Positions 1 to 10,583 are shown, counted from the stretch's first letter. The stretch is DNA of 64,000 nt from Chloroflexaceae bacterium (GCA_025057155.1 JANWYD010000022.1:27551-91550); one strand, 5' to 3'. Numbers and translations: made by a program. Notes: generated by a model from the sequence alone, not told the origin.

Positions 1-5
1 CAACC

Positions 6-800
6 ATGGAGTTCCCATCTATGTACAGTGCAGCCGACCTGCGTCTGGACGGCAAGAAGGGGCTGGTCCTCGGCATCGCCAATCAACAGTCGATTGCCTA
101 TGCCTGCGCCAAGGCCTTCCGCTTCCTCGGCGCCGAACTCGCTGTGACCTACCTGAACGAAAAGGCCCGTCCCTTCGTCGAGCCGCTTGCGGCGGAGCTT
201 GAAGCGCCGATCTTTCTCCCCTGCGATGTACGCATCGAGGGTCAGCTCGAAGCCGTATTTGGCGCCATCCGCGAACAGTGGGGCGAGCTCCACTTTGCTC
301 TGCACTCCATCGCCTTTGCGCCCAGGGAAGACCTGCAGGGGCGACTGATCGAATCGTCGCGCGAGGGGTTCTCGGTGGCGATGGACATCTCCTGCCACTC
401 CTTCATTCGCATGGCCCGTCTGGCGGAACCGCTGATGACCTCGGGCGGCACGCTCTACGCGATGAGTTTCTACGGCGCGGAAAAGGTGGTCGAGAACTAC
501 AACCTGATGGGCCCGGTCAAGGCGGCTCTGGAGTCCGCGGTGCGCTACATTGCCTACGAACTGGGACCTAAAGGCATCCGCACCCATATCATCTCTCCAG
601 GCCCCATTCAGACCCGCGCCGCCTCAGGCATCGAGGACTTCGACGAGATCCTGGCCCGGGCCGCCGAACGCGCCCCGGCCCAGCGTCTGGTGACCACCGC
701 CGACGTTGGCCTGTTCACGGCCATTCTCGCCACCAACGCCGCCCGTCTGATCACCGGCGAGATTACCTACATTGATGGCGGCTACCACATTATGGGGTGA
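6..800 (+). CDS. fabI: Enoyl-[acyl-carrier-protein] reductase, FabI type
   Basis: Cytosolic NAD(P)H-dependent reductase for the last step of each type II fatty-acid elongation cycle. The 264 residues form one Rossmann SDR domain. The FabI cofactor loop GIANQQSIA is at about residues 23-31. The catalytic pair is Y165 in NYNLMG and K172, with the FabI Tyr-x6-Lys spacing, followed by ISPGPIQTRAASGI and a C-terminal TGEITYIDGGY. The position matching the first conserved tyrosine of E. coli FabI (Y146) is F155, with Tyr next to it. Only 5 bases precede the first ATG, so the true start may be here, at 21, or outside the window. It is followed by a long hairpin and no closely linked gene. Confidence 0.93.
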   Translation: MEFPSMYSAADLRLDGKKGLVLGIANQQSIAYACAKAFRFLGAELAVTYLNEKARPFVEPLAAELEAPIFLPCDVRIEGQLEAVFGAIREQWGELHFALHSIAFAPREDLQGRLIESSREGFSVAMDISCHSFIRMARLAEPLMTSGGTLYAMSFYGAEKVVENYNLMGPVKAALESAVRYIAYELGPKGIRTHIISPGPIQTRAASGIEDFDEILARAAERAPAQRLVTTADVGLFTAILATNAARLITGEITYIDGGYHIMG

Positions 801-1097
801 AACAAGAAGAGGACCGGCGGGCTGCACCCCACGGCGCTTCTCCCACCAGCGGGGTCGTGGGGAAACCAGGTGAGGTTTCCCCACGCCCTCTCTCCGGACT
901 GTTGCTCGTAGCCGAGGCTCGGAGAGGGGATGCCCCTCCCAGAGTCCGTTCCGGTGCGACGCAGCGAAGCCGCGTCGCACCGGAACGGAGATCTTGCGGG
1001 GGCCTGTGGCCCCGCGAACTCGCCGAGACGAAGGTTCATTGTCACGTTAGCCGAACGATTCTGATTTCCATATCAAAGTCAAGCGAAAGAAGGGGTT
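801..1097. other. Intergenic region with strong inverted repeats
   Basis: No convincing gene. It holds a dyad around 858-889 in which GTGGGGAAACC faces GGTTTCCCCAC, one of several such dyads in this window. It also holds a perfect 18-bp hairpin at 945-989, described separately. The Shine-Dalgarno-like AAGGGG of the next gene lies at its right end. Confidence 0.7.
945..989. repeat. Perfect 18-bp inverted repeat (hairpin)
   Basis: The left arm 945-962 (TCCGTTCCGGTGCGACGC) is the exact reverse complement of 972-989, with a 9-nt loop (AGCGAAGCC). It lies 145 bp after fabI and 109 bp before the next gene. There is no following T run, so it is not a classical intrinsic terminator. It could end transcription by structure alone or be a mobile palindromic unit. 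Confidence 0.85.
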
Positions 1098-2273
1098 ATG
1101 GCAGCATCATCGAATACGCCCCGACCTTCCAACGACGGCGGCACAAGCGTCAATCAGGATGAACCGGCCATCCAGCTCACCCAGAAGCAGATCGAGGAAT
1201 TCAAGCAGGCCGACGTGCGCTCCGACCGGCGTCTGGCCCTGCTCGTCTTCTTCGCCACCCTGGCCGGCAACCTGCTGGCCGTGGTCGCCAGTCTGGCGGA
1301 CGCGAGCGGGCTGATCGTGCCGATTGCCAACCTGGTCTCTCCGATGCCCTCGGTGACGATTGCCGGGAGCGCCACCATCCTGGGTGACGAGTTACGACTG
1401 GCCAGCGACTGGGTTGCGGCGTTTCAGGAGCTTAATCTGGAGACCTGGGATCTTCCAATAGCCGGTGAGATTGAACGCAAAATCCGGTTTACGGTCAATC
1501 CGGTAGGCACCGTTCAGGGGATCGAACTGGCGACGAAAGGCGACGTTGATCTGCTTGCCGCCTCCGAACCGCTACCCGACGAACAGATCGGCAGGCTTGC
1601 CGCCTCCGGCGTGAACATCGCATGCGCCGCGCCTATCGGCTACGACGTGATCGTCTTCGTGACGGACATCACCAATCGCCTGGAACGGCCGATTAACCTC
1701 CAGGAACTCTCCGGCATCCTCAACAACAACATCCGCAGCTGGTCAGAAGTGCGCGGTCAGCCAGAGCCGGTCCGGATCTTCGCCCGTGAAGGCAGCGGAA
1801 CGACCGAACTGGTGTTGCGGAAGTTCCTTGGGCGCAGCGACATGCCCTCGCACATGATCAATTGCACCTCCCAGGCTGATTGCCTCAACCTGACCCTGAG
1901 CACCCGCGGCTCACTCTACTGGGTGAGTCTCTCCTGGCTGCGCCTGCAACCCGAGAACTATCTGGTTCCGGTGTTGATCGAGAATGCTGAAGGACGGGTG
2001 ACCGATCCACTCAGCCCGCAGTTCGATCCGTGGAACTATCCAGCCGAGCTGATCCGTCCGCTGTACATGTACGTTCTCCAGAGCCCGCGTTCGGATCCGC
2101 GCTCGATTGAGGTGAGCAAGCAGTTCTTGAGTTATATCCGTGGCGTCCAGGGGCAGCAGATCCTCGAGACCCACTTCTTCACCACGCACTTCCAACCCCC
2201 ACCCGGTGTGGAACTGGAATTGCCGCCCGGCTTTGGCACGTCGCCAGGCGGATTGCCGATCATTTGCCGGTAG
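1098..2273 (+). CDS. Membrane-anchored periplasmic-binding-like protein (PstS/PBP family)
   Basis: A 391-residue protein with a polar N-terminus, one membrane segment at about residues 45-65, then an extracytoplasmic type II substrate-binding domain. The domain begins at a VTIAGSAT stretch and contains GDVDLLAAS, IVFVTDITN and the PstS-like lead-in LQELSGIL plus FAREGSGTTE. The last two are typical of phosphate-binding proteins (PF12849-type), where Ser-Gly-Thr contacts phosphate. The likely role is binding phosphate or a similar oxyanion outside the membrane. No pstCAB genes follow, so it is an orphan; a sensor or adhesive role is possible. The start follows AAGGGG. Confidence 0.8.
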   Translation: MAASSNTPRPSNDGGTSVNQDEPAIQLTQKQIEEFKQADVRSDRRLALLVFFATLAGNLLAVVASLADASGLIVPIANLVSPMPSVTIAGSATILGDELRLASDWVAAFQELNLETWDLPIAGEIERKIRFTVNPVGTVQGIELATKGDVDLLAASEPLPDEQIGRLAASGVNIACAAPIGYDVIVFVTDITNRLERPINLQELSGILNNNIRSWSEVRGQPEPVRIFAREGSGTTELVLRKFLGRSDMPSHMINCTSQADCLNLTLSTRGSLYWVSLSWLRLQPENYLVPVLIENAEGRVTDPLSPQFDPWNYPAELIRPLYMYVLQSPRSDPRSIEVSKQFLSYIRGVQGQQILETHFFTTHFQPPPGVELELPPGFGTSPGGLPIICR

Positions 2274-2345
2274 GCGCTCTCTGAGGAAGAAGCAAGGCGA
2301 TAACTTCCCAGATCCGCAGCCCAACATCGGCAATCCGCGATCGCC

Positions 2346-3587
2346 CTATCCTGGCCACGGCCCGACGCCGTCGCGCTCGCAGCGGTAGCCGTGGCGTTGC
2401 AGGCGCTCCAGCACGGCCTGGGCGTGCTCTTCGTCGCGCACCTCCAGCACCAGTTCCACCCCGGCCATGGTGATCGGCACGCGCCACATGGCCCGGCGGT
2501 GGAACAGGTCGAGCACGCTGGCGCCGGTCTCGGCTACCAGATTGATCAGGCGCGCCAGGCCGCCGGGCCGGTCCTCGACGCTGGTGCGCAGCAGCAGGTA
2601 GCGTCCCTGGCGCACCATGGCCGTTTCCAGCACCCGGGCCAGCAGTTCGTCGTCAATGTTGCCTCCGCAGAGCAGCACCGCCGCCACCGAGCCAGGTTCG
2701 AGGCGCGTCTTGCCGGCGAGCAGGGCGGCCACACCCGCCGCGCCTGCGCCCTCGACTACCAGACGGCTGTTCTGCACCACGTGGGCGATGGCCAGCACGA
2801 TGTCCTCATCGTCCACCACCACCACCTCGTCCACAAGCGCCTGGATGAGCGGCAGGGTCAGGCGGCCCGGCGCCTTGACCGCAATGCCGTCGGCGATGGT
2901 GCGAGCGGCTTCGACGGCGACGGGACGACCGGCGGCAAGGGAGGCAGGCACGGGGGCGCAACCGGCGGCCTGCACGCCCACGATGCGCGTGTCAGGCCGC
3001 AGCGCCTTCAGCGCCAGCGCGACTCCGCCGATCAGGCCGCCGCCGCCGATTGGCACGACCAGGGTGGTCAGGTTGGGCAGGGCCTCGGCAAGCTCCAGGC
3101 CAATCGTGCCCTGACCGGCAATGACGTAGGGATTATCGAAGGCGTGGATGTAGGTGTAGCCGTGGCGGGCCTGCAACTCGCCGGCGTAGGCCGCGGCGGC
3201 GTCGAAACTGTCGCCATGGAGTATCACCTCGGCCCCGAAGCGGCGCGTGGCGACGATCTTCTTCAGCGGCGCCCGTTCGGGCATCACAATCACCGCGCGC
3301 ACCCCGTGAAGCTGCGCGGCGAGGGCCACACCCTGGGCATGGTTGCCCGCCGAGGGAGCGATCACGCCCCTGGCCTTCTCTTCGGCGCTCAGGCGGGCGA
3401 TGGTGTTGAAGGCCCCGCGCACTTTGAACGACCCGCTGTACTGCGTGTTCTCGGCCTTGTAGAATACCTGCGCGCCCAGTTCGCTCGACAGTTGCGCCGC
3501 GGGCAGAACCGGCGTGTTGATCACCACGTCGCGGATCGTCTGTCGCGCCTGCTGGATGTCGGCCAGGGTGATGGGGAAATCGGTCAC
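2346..3587 (-). CDS. ilvA: Threonine ammonia-lyase (threonine dehydratase) with ACT domain
   Basis: PLP enzyme converting threonine to 2-oxobutanoate and ammonia, the entry to isoleucine synthesis or threonine catabolism. The 413 residues have a fold-type II PLP domain. The Schiff-base lysine is K55 in SGSFKVRGA, the phosphate loop is GGGGLIGG, and a C-terminal ACT domain starts near residue 330 (RTSVEDRPGGLARL). This single-ACT form resembles the catabolic/YgeX-TdcB type more than the two-ACT E. coli IlvA. The start is GTG, chosen because AGGAG lies about 7 nt upstream. It stands alone between plus-strand genes, so it is its own transcript. Confidence 0.92.
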   Translation of the reverse strand: MTDFPITLADIQQARQTIRDVVINTPVLPAAQLSSELGAQVFYKAENTQYSGSFKVRGAFNTIARLSAEEKARGVIAPSAGNHAQGVALAAQLHGVRAVIVMPERAPLKKIVATRRFGAEVILHGDSFDAAAAYAGELQARHGYTYIHAFDNPYVIAGQGTIGLELAEALPNLTTLVVPIGGGGLIGGVALALKALRPDTRIVGVQAAGCAPVPASLAAGRPVAVEAARTIADGIAVKAPGRLTLPLIQALVDEVVVVDDEDIVLAIAHVVQNSRLVVEGAGAAGVAALLAGKTRLEPGSVAAVLLCGGNIDDELLARVLETAMVRQGRYLLLRTSVEDRPGGLARLINLVAETGASVLDLFHRRAMWRVPITMAGVELVLEVRDEEHAQAVLERLQRHGYRCERDGVGPWPG

Positions 3588-3868
3588 AGCGCCGCTCCTG
3601 TTAGCCGGGAAGGTCGGAAGGTCCTCCTTGGCCCTCCCGGATCAGGCCAGGGCGTGAGGAAAGCCGGTTGCTCGACACCTCTGCGACCAGCGTCGGGGCC
3701 GCTGGCGCCTTCCCGGTGAACAGGAGATTGGGAAAACCGGGTTTCCCCACCCACCTTCGACCGCGTATGGGTGCGTTACAGAACCGGGATAAGTTGTGGG
3801 GAGTTGCGCCCTTCCGGACCCTCCTGATCGTCGCGTATGTTCACATGCGAAGAGGGCCTCATAGGGGA

Positions 3869-4096
3869 TCAGTCATCCCCATTGTTGGCACCTTCGAGTT
3901 GCTCCTGGAGATTGGCCGAGCGCGAGGCCAGCAACTGGAAGCGCCGAGCGGTCTCCTTATCACCGGCGGTCTGCGCGGCTTCCATCAACACCACCAGCGC
4001 CAGTTGCACCCGGCGCAGGCCCTCCCTGTCGCCAGCGAGGTGTCGTTCGGCAATCGCATGCTCGCAATAACCTATCAGTTGTTCAATCGTCAGCAT
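3869..4096 (-). CDS. Small hypothetical protein, helical, 75 aa
   Basis: I do not recognise the family. The 75 residues are charged and largely helical (MLTIEQLIGYCEHA, then Arg/Glu/Ala/Leu-rich stretches), with no cysteine pairs, signal peptide or membrane segment. A strong GGAGGAGG immediately upstream of the ATG supports real translation, and codon use matches the neighbours. It lies alone between ilvA and a plus-strand MazG-like gene. It is likely a small cytosolic protein of unknown function. Confidence 0.6.
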   Translation of the reverse strand: MLTIEQLIGYCEHAIAERHLAGDREGLRRVQLALVVLMEAAQTAGDKETARRFQLLASRSANLQEQLEGANNGDD

Positions 4097-4337
4097 ACAT
4101 CCTCCTCCGCGTGGCGCCGCGGTGCAGCGTTGCCTCCTGGCTCGGGTATTGTAGCACGGGAGAACGGAAGACGGATGCTAGCGCTTCTGCCCGCCCTCCG
4201 CCGGTCAGAGGGATGGAGAAAGGGGGTTTCCCCCTTCCCCCTCCAACTGCAAATAGTCACGGGAGACGCCAACCCGCAGGGCCGCGCCCTTCCCGACCCT
4301 CTCGCGTGGCGCCCGGAGTCGCCCCAGGAGTGAAACC

Positions 4338-4637
4338 ATGGACATCAAAGAACTCACCGACCGCATCAACCAGTTCGTCGCCGACAAAGGCTGGTACGCC
4401 CCCGACTCAATCTTTCCGCAGACCCCGCGAAACATCGCCATCTCGGTCGCCGTTGAAGCCGCCGAGTTGCTCGAGCATTTCCAGTTCAGCGAAACGCCAA
4501 AGGACCCCGATGAACTGGCCGGGGAACTCGCCGACGTCGCCAACTACCTCTTTCAACTCGCCTACCTGTTGAACATTGACCTCGAACAGGCCATTCTCGA
4601 CAAGCTCCAGCGCAACTATGGCCGCACCTGGGAGTAA
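4338..4637 (+). CDS. MazG-like nucleotide pyrophosphohydrolase
   Basis: A 99-residue all-alpha NTP pyrophosphohydrolase of the MazG/RS21-C6 (dCTPase-like) superfamily, which hydrolyses non-canonical or excess NTPs to NMP and pyrophosphate. The metal-binding pattern is visible as E-x2-E in EAAELLEHF (about residues 37-45) and E-x2-D in ELADVANYL (about 62-70). The length fits the single-domain type. It is cytosolic. It stands alone; a pair of hairpins and the aceA promoter region follow. The exact substrate cannot be read from sequence. Confidence 0.85.
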   Translation: MDIKELTDRINQFVADKGWYAPDSIFPQTPRNIAISVAVEAAELLEHFQFSETPKDPDELAGELADVANYLFQLAYLLNIDLEQAILDKLQRNYGRTWE

Positions 4638-4728
4638 CGGCAATGGACGGGAGGGGCCGTAAGCGAGCCGGGGTTCCTCCGCAAACAACGCACGTGTTCT
4701 GGCGAGCCTGCCAGACTGCGGCTCGCCA

Positions 4729-4759
4729 GCGAAGATTTTCGCATCCTGAAAATCTTCGC
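4729..4759. repeat. 12-bp perfect hairpin upstream of the aceA promoter
   Basis: GCGAAGATTTTC (4729-4740) pairs with GAAAATCTTCGC (4748-4759), loop GCATCCT. It sits about 40 bp upstream of the TATAAT at 4802, directly after a second dyad at 4701-4727. It could terminate the MazG-like transcript or act as an operator for aceA. Confidence 0.6.
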
Positions 4760-4801
4760 CGCAACGTGAAATTTGTAACTACGATGTAACTCTGCATCGG
4801 C

Positions 4802-4807
4802 TATAAT
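4802..4807 (+). promoter_or_regulatory. Candidate -10 element (TATAAT) for aceA
   Basis: A perfect TATAAT in a GC-rich intergenic region, 256 bp before the aceA ATG. No good -35 is present at 16-18 bp spacing, so activation by a regulator is plausible. Confidence 0.5.
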
Positions 4808-5063
4808 AGACAGAGAGACTTGTGCATTCCGTTACAGTCACCCATTTCGCGATTCGAGGCAGGCAGTGTGGCGGCAGCGGTCAGGGGCGACCTTCAGGAG
4901 CGTACCCGGCTTCCGTTGAGGAGCGGCGGGTCTATGCGCCATGCAACCGGGTCGGGGTTTGCCGTGCCCTGACGCGCCGCTTGAACGAGCAGCCGGCCCG
5001 CGCGCCGGGCCCGCGCAGGTCTCGCCATTCGATGCATCGTCGTTGAAGAAAGGAACAGCGACC

Positions 5064-6338
5064 ATGACTGCTGAACAGGAGATCGCAAAGATTGCCGCGA
5101 GCTGGAGCACTCCCCGCTTCCAGGGCATTACACGGCCTTACACCGCAGAAGATGTCTATCGCCTGCGCGGCTCGATCCAGATCGAGTATACGCTGGCCCG
5201 AATGGGCGCCGAACGCCTCTGGCATCTGCTGCACACCGAGCCGTATGTGAACGCCCTGGGCGCCCTGACCGGCAACCAGGCGATGCAGCAGGTCAGGGCG
5301 GGGCTGAAGGCCATCTACCTCAGCGGGTGGCAGGTTGCCGCTGATGCCAACCTGGCAGGGCAGATGTATCCTGACCAGAGCCTCTATCCCGCCAACAGCG
5401 TGCCCCACGTGGTCAAGCGCATCAACCAGGCCCTGCAGCGCGCCGACCAGATCCAGCACGCCGAGGGCAAGAGCGATATTTACTGGTTCGCGCCGATTGT
5501 CGCCGATGGCGAAGCCGGCTTCGGCGGGCCGTTGAACGTCTTTGAGTTGACCAAGGCATTGATTGAAGCCGGCGCCGCCGGGGTGCATTTTGAGGATCAA
5601 CTGGCTTCCGAGAAGAAATGCGGTCACCTGGGCGGCAAGGTGCTCCTGCCCACCCAGCAGGCCATTCGCAACCTGGTTGCCGCGCGTCTGGCCGCCGATG
5701 TGATGGGGGTGCCCACGCTGATCATCGCCCGCACCGATGCCAACGCCGCCAATCTCCTCACCAGCGACATTGATGAGCGCGACCAGCCCTTCCTCACCGG
5801 CAAGCGCTCTCCCGAGGGCTTCTTCTACGTGAAGCCTGGCCTCGACCAGGCTATCGCCCGCGGGCTGGCCTATGCCGAGTATGCCGACATGCTCTGGTGC
5901 GAGACCTCCGAGCCGAGTCTGGAGGAGGCCCGCCGCTTCGCCGAGGCGATCCACGCGAAGTACCCCGGCAAGCTCCTGGCCTATAACTGCTCCCCCTCGT
6001 TCAACTGGAAGAAGAAGCTCAGCGACGCCGATATCGCTCGCTTTCAGGTTGAACTCGGCAAGATGGGCTACAAGTTCCAGTTTGTAACCCTGGCTGGCTT
6101 CCATAGCCTTAACTACAGCATGTTCCAGCTTGCCCGCGGCTACCGCGACCGCGGCATGTCTGCCTACGCTGAATTGCAGGAGGCCGAGTTCGGCGCCGAG
6201 AAGGACGGCTACACCGCAACCCGTCACCAGCGCGAGGTCGGCACCGGCTACTTCGATGAGGTAAGCCTGGTAATCTCCGGCGGCGTCAGTTCGACCACTG
6301 CTCTGGCCGGCTCGACCGAGGCCGAGCAGTTTCATTAG
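5064..6338 (+). CDS. aceA: Isocitrate lyase
   Basis: Cytosolic enzyme splitting isocitrate into glyoxylate and succinate, the first glyoxylate-shunt step. The 424 residues have the TIM-barrel PEP-mutase/ICL fold. The catalytic signature is KKCGH at residues 184-188, preceded by GVHFEDQ. The substrate-binding region [11 protein letters not shown] is near 310-320. The frame is open further upstream, but the ATG at 5064 is chosen because AAAGGA lies just before it and the upstream residues look non-coding. aceB follows on the same strand 228 bp later, so the shunt genes are paired and probably co-regulated. Confidence 0.96.
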   Translation: MTAEQEIAKIAASWSTPRFQGITRPYTAEDVYRLRGSIQIEYTLARMGAERLWHLLHTEPYVNALGALTGNQAMQQVRAGLKAIYLSGWQVAADANLAGQMYPDQSLYPANSVPHVVKRINQALQRADQIQHAEGKSDIYWFAPIVADGEAGFGGPLNVFELTKALIEAGAAGVHFEDQLASEKKCGHLGGKVLLPTQQAIRNLVAARLAADVMGVPTLIIARTDANAANLLTSDIDERDQPFLTGKRSPEGFFYVKPGLDQAIARGLAYAEYADMLWCETSEPSLEEARRFAEAIHAKYPGKLLAYNCSPSFNWKKKLSDADIARFQVELGKMGYKFQFVTLAGFHSLNYSMFQLARGYRDRGMSAYAELQEAEFGAEKDGYTATRHQREVGTGYFDEVSLVISGGVSSTTALAGSTEAEQFH

Positions 6339-6379
6339 ATGATGGTTTAACGTGGCCGTCCTGGAGTGGCGCCGCCTCC

Positions 6380-6412
6380 GCGCACCCCCCGTTCCGCCCG
6401 CGGGGGGTGCGC
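6380..6412. repeat. 12-bp G/C hairpin between aceA and aceB
   Basis: GCGCACCCCCCG (6380-6391) pairs with CGGGGGGTGCGC (6401-6412), loop of 9 nt. It is followed at about 6423-6455 by a GGGAGGGCTGCACCCTCCC dyad of the family seen elsewhere. It lies 42 bp after the aceA stop and may attenuate read-through into aceB. Confidence 0.6.
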
Positions 6413-6566
6413 GCCCTGACGTCTGGGAGCTTCTGGGAGGGCTGCACCCTCCCAGGACCACTCTCAGGTGAATGAACTCCTGCACGAGAGCCTGGCAGCG
6501 CATCCCTCCGAGTTGCGCGGAAGGCCCGCCCGGACGACTGCTATGCAACCAGGAAAGAGGTGATCA

Positions 6567-8165
<1,599 letters not shown>

Positions 8166-8537
8166 ACACAGGCGGTGGTCCTCACCCTCCCCCGCCGCGT
8201 TACGCTCGGCGCCCCCTCCCTCTCCACCGAGTGGAGAGGGAGGGGTGGGGTGAGGGTGAGGACCATCCAGCCGCGCCCTCCCAGATTGCGCCCATCGGCA
8301 CAGGAGTAAATGCACAATGCATGCACAGCGACAGGCGCCTCCCAGGACGTAGCACTCTCGGTTGAAAAATGCTAAAATTAAGACGTTACTGCACCTGAAC
8401 AGGCGGATCGCGTATAGCTGCGAGCGGGCGCCGGTCAGGGCAGCACTACCCTGTCGTTGCGGTGAGAACGGCGATGCTGCCTCTCCAGACAGTCCTGCGG
8501 TGTCGCTGCCTCACCCCAAGCTCATGCGAGGTGGATT
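8166..8537. other. 372-bp intergenic region with nested inverted repeat
   Basis: Contains a nested hairpin at 8177-8264 and a possible -10 element TAAAAT at 8373-8378 in a short AT-rich stretch. No gene seen. A small AUG frame at 8362 lacks coding character. Confidence 0.6.
8177..8264. repeat. Nested inverted repeat after aceB
   Basis: An outer 13-bp stem GGTCCTCACCCTC (8177-8189)/GAGGGTGAGGACC (8252-8264) encloses a perfect 15-bp stem 8213-8227/8231-8245 with a CGA loop. It begins 12 bp after the aceB stop, so a terminator role is likely. The inner arm (CCCTCTCC... GGAGAGGG) resembles the centre of the MITE-like elements in this window. Confidence 0.7.
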
Positions 8538-9464
8538 ATGGCGTACTACCTGATCGCAGGCGCGTCTGGCTATGTTGGCTCGCGGCTCGCGGAACGTCTG
8601 CTCTCGGCAGGACACCGGGTGCGCGGTCTGGTGTTGAACCCGGACACCCCGGTCGTCGAACAGCTTGCTTCGCAAGGCATGAGCGTCTGGATCGGCGACC
8701 TTACCCGCCCTGAAACGCTCGTGGGCATTGCCGAGGGCGCCGAGTACGTCTTTAATCTTACCTCGTGTTCCGTCCTTGAGAGCAGCGCCCTCCATCGCAC
8801 CTACGTGAGCGGCAACCTGAACCTGATCAACGCCTGCGAGCGGACCGGCCCCATCGCCGCCTACGTCTTCACCTCAAATGTGACGCCCTACGGAGACGCT
8901 GGCGACTCCTGGGTGAACGAAGACTTCCCCGTAGCGCCGCAGCACCTCCTTGGCGAGGTCATGGCCGAGGCCGAGCGCAACATTATGCGTGTCGCCCGCG
9001 AGCGGCGCTTCCCCGCGATCATCTTGCGGGTCGCGTCAATTTACGGCCCCGAGCGCGATCCGGTGACGGCTATGGAGACCGGTCTGACCACTATCTACGG
9101 CGATGGTCGCAACTTCGTGCCACATATCCACGTGGACGATCTGCTCGACGTGCTTGAGCGCATTCCGCTGAATGGTCAGCCGGGCGCGATCTACAACGTC
9201 GGCGACGATGAGCCGTTGCGCCAGATTGAGCTGGCCAGCGAGATTCGCCGGCGCCTGGGCATGGTGCCGCCCCGCACCTTCTCGCCTGCCGCCGCGCTGC
9301 GCGCCGGCCTCGACCCGAGCATCATCGGTTCACTGACGGCCTCGGTGCGCCTCGACAACCGTCGCCTGCGCCACGACCTGGGTCTCAACCTGCGCTACCC
9401 CAGCCTCCGCACGTGGCTCGATGAGCGCCTCCCCGTCGAGACTGCGGTGGCCGTGGATGCGTAG
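8538..9464 (+). CDS. NAD-dependent epimerase/dehydratase-like SDR, divergent active site
   Basis: Extended short-chain dehydrogenase of 308 residues with an N-terminal Rossmann motif GASGYVG (8-14) and the family segments GDLTRPETL and VPHIHVDDLLDVL (about 194-206). These point to a nucleotide-sugar or related epimerase/dehydratase. The usual catalytic YxxxK is not visible: aligning on the following conserved Glu (E144) puts His136 and Glu140 where Tyr and Lys are expected. The protein may be an NAD(P)-binding non-catalytic member or use other chemistry. GAGGTGG precedes the ATG. It stands alone, with a large hairpin after it. Confidence 0.8.
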   Translation: MAYYLIAGASGYVGSRLAERLLSAGHRVRGLVLNPDTPVVEQLASQGMSVWIGDLTRPETLVGIAEGAEYVFNLTSCSVLESSALHRTYVSGNLNLINACERTGPIAAYVFTSNVTPYGDAGDSWVNEDFPVAPQHLLGEVMAEAERNIMRVARERRFPAIILRVASIYGPERDPVTAMETGLTTIYGDGRNFVPHIHVDDLLDVLERIPLNGQPGAIYNVGDDEPLRQIELASEIRRRLGMVPPRTFSPAAALRAGLDPSIIGSLTASVRLDNRRLRHDLGLNLRYPSLRTWLDERLPVETAVAVDA

Positions 9465-9471
9465 ATCATCT

Positions 9472-9559
9472 GTGGAGGTGTGGAGGGGTAGAGATGTGGA
9501 GAAGAAAAAACACCTCCACATCTCTACACCTCCACATCTCTACCCCTCCACACCTCCAC
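9472..9559. repeat. 30-bp perfect inverted repeat made of GTGGAGGTGT-type units
   Basis: The left arm 9472-9501 is the exact reverse complement of 9530-9559, with a 28-nt A-rich loop that itself repeats part of the right arm. It begins 7 bp after the preceding stop codon. Related GTGGAGGTGTGGAG tracts occur at 28216-28324, 44050-44110 and 53426-53459. Confidence 0.85.
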
Positions 9560-9636
9560 ACCTCCGCAGCCCCGTACCCTCTCTCCCTCACCGGCGGTAC
9601 ATCTGGTAGACACGCTGCTACCAGGAGAAGGCCGCT

Positions 9637-10335
9637 ATGCCCGAGTACCACCTGCGCCTGAAGGAACTCCCTGCTGGCGATCAACCTCGTGAGCGCCTGG
9701 CTGCCCTCGGCGCCGGCGCCCTTAGCGACGCTGAACTACTAGCCATTCTATTGCGCGTGGGGGTGCGCGGCGCCAGCGTCCTGCACCTTGCCCAGAAGCT
9801 CCTCGCCGAGTACGGCGGCTGGCCCGGGCTGCTCAACGCCGATTACCTCGACCTCTGCCGGCGCCATGGCCTGGGCGCCGCCAAGGCTGCCACTCTTAAG
9901 GCGGCCCTGGAAGTCGGGCGGCGCATGCTCATCGCGGGCCACGACGAACGCTTCCAGGTGCGCTCACCCGCCGACGCCGCCACCCTGCTCATGGTCGAAA
10001 TGGGGCACCTGGACCAGGAACACCTCCGCACCGTACTCCTGGATACAAAAAACAAGGTGCAGCAGATTGCTACGATCTATATCGGCTCGCTCAATAGCGC
10101 TGTTATCCGCGTGGGCGAGGTCTTCAAAGGCGCCATTCGCCATAACAGCGCCGCCCTGATCGTCGCTCACAACCACCCCAGCGGCGACCCGACCCCCTCA
10201 CCCGAAGATGTGCTGATCACCCGGCAGATCGTCGAGGCGGGCAAGCTCCTCGATGTGGATGTGCTCGACCATCTGGTGATTGGCCGCGGGCGCTACGTCA
10301 GTATGCGCGAACGGGGATTGGGGTTTGCGACCTGA
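9637..10335 (+). CDS. radC: RadC family JAB/MPN-domain protein
   Basis: A 232-residue protein with an N-terminal helix-hairpin-helix-like region (about 1-100) and a C-terminal JAB1/MPN metalloprotease-like domain. The JAMM motif is complete: E161 in GEVFKG, H178 and H180 in AHNHPSGD, D191 in SPED. RadC was historically linked to DNA repair and its true role is unsettled. AGGAGAAGG precedes the ATG. It is cytosolic. A MITE-like element lies immediately downstream. Confidence 0.93.
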   Translation: MPEYHLRLKELPAGDQPRERLAALGAGALSDAELLAILLRVGVRGASVLHLAQKLLAEYGGWPGLLNADYLDLCRRHGLGAAKAATLKAALEVGRRMLIAGHDERFQVRSPADAATLLMVEMGHLDQEHLRTVLLDTKNKVQQIATIYIGSLNSAVIRVGEVFKGAIRHNSAALIVAHNHPSGDPTPSPEDVLITRQIVEAGKLLDVDVLDHLVIGRGRYVSMRERGLGFAT

Positions 10336-10409
10336 GGAGGGCGCAAACCCCTCTGAAAACCCGGAGAGAGGGCTTTGCCCTCCCAGCCTCCTGAAGGGGC
10401 GCGAGGGAA

Positions 10410-10583
10410 TTCTCAGGTGTAGGGTTTTCCGGCACATGCTCGCGTCGCATGCGCCATCCGAGGCATCGGGACGTCTAACTACCCCTCTTCCGCTCACGGG
10501 AGAGGGGGGCGGGGGGGTAAGGATCGTCAGCGTAGTGGAATGCCGAAAACCCCTTCTCGCTCGAAAAACCCTACACCTGAGAA
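10410..10583. mobile_element. MITE-like element, copy A (174 bp)
   Basis: The terminal inverted repeat TTCTCAGGTGTAGGGTTTTC (10410-10429) pairs with its complement at 10563-10583 (one extra A). The interior contains CGCGTCGCATGCGCCATCC, a CCCTCTTCC...GGGAGAGGG hairpin and ATGCCGAAAACCCC. Four further copies occur in this window. No transposase is inside, as expected of a non-autonomous element. Confidence 0.85.

Larger units (their letters stand above)
4638..5063. other. 426-bp leader/intergenic region before aceA
   Basis: No gene supported. It contains a dyad GGCGAGC(4701-4707)/GCTCGCC(4721-4727), immediately followed by a perfect 12-bp hairpin (4729-4759) and a -10-like TATAAT at 4802-4807. 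Transcription from that element would give a leader of about 250 nt before aceA. I see no recognisable riboswitch. Confidence 0.6.

Noticed and set aside
9472..9559. Possible small-RNA gene in the 30-bp hairpin
   Set aside because: The sequence is a low-complexity repeat shared with other sites and no promoter is visible. A structural repeat or terminator is simpler.
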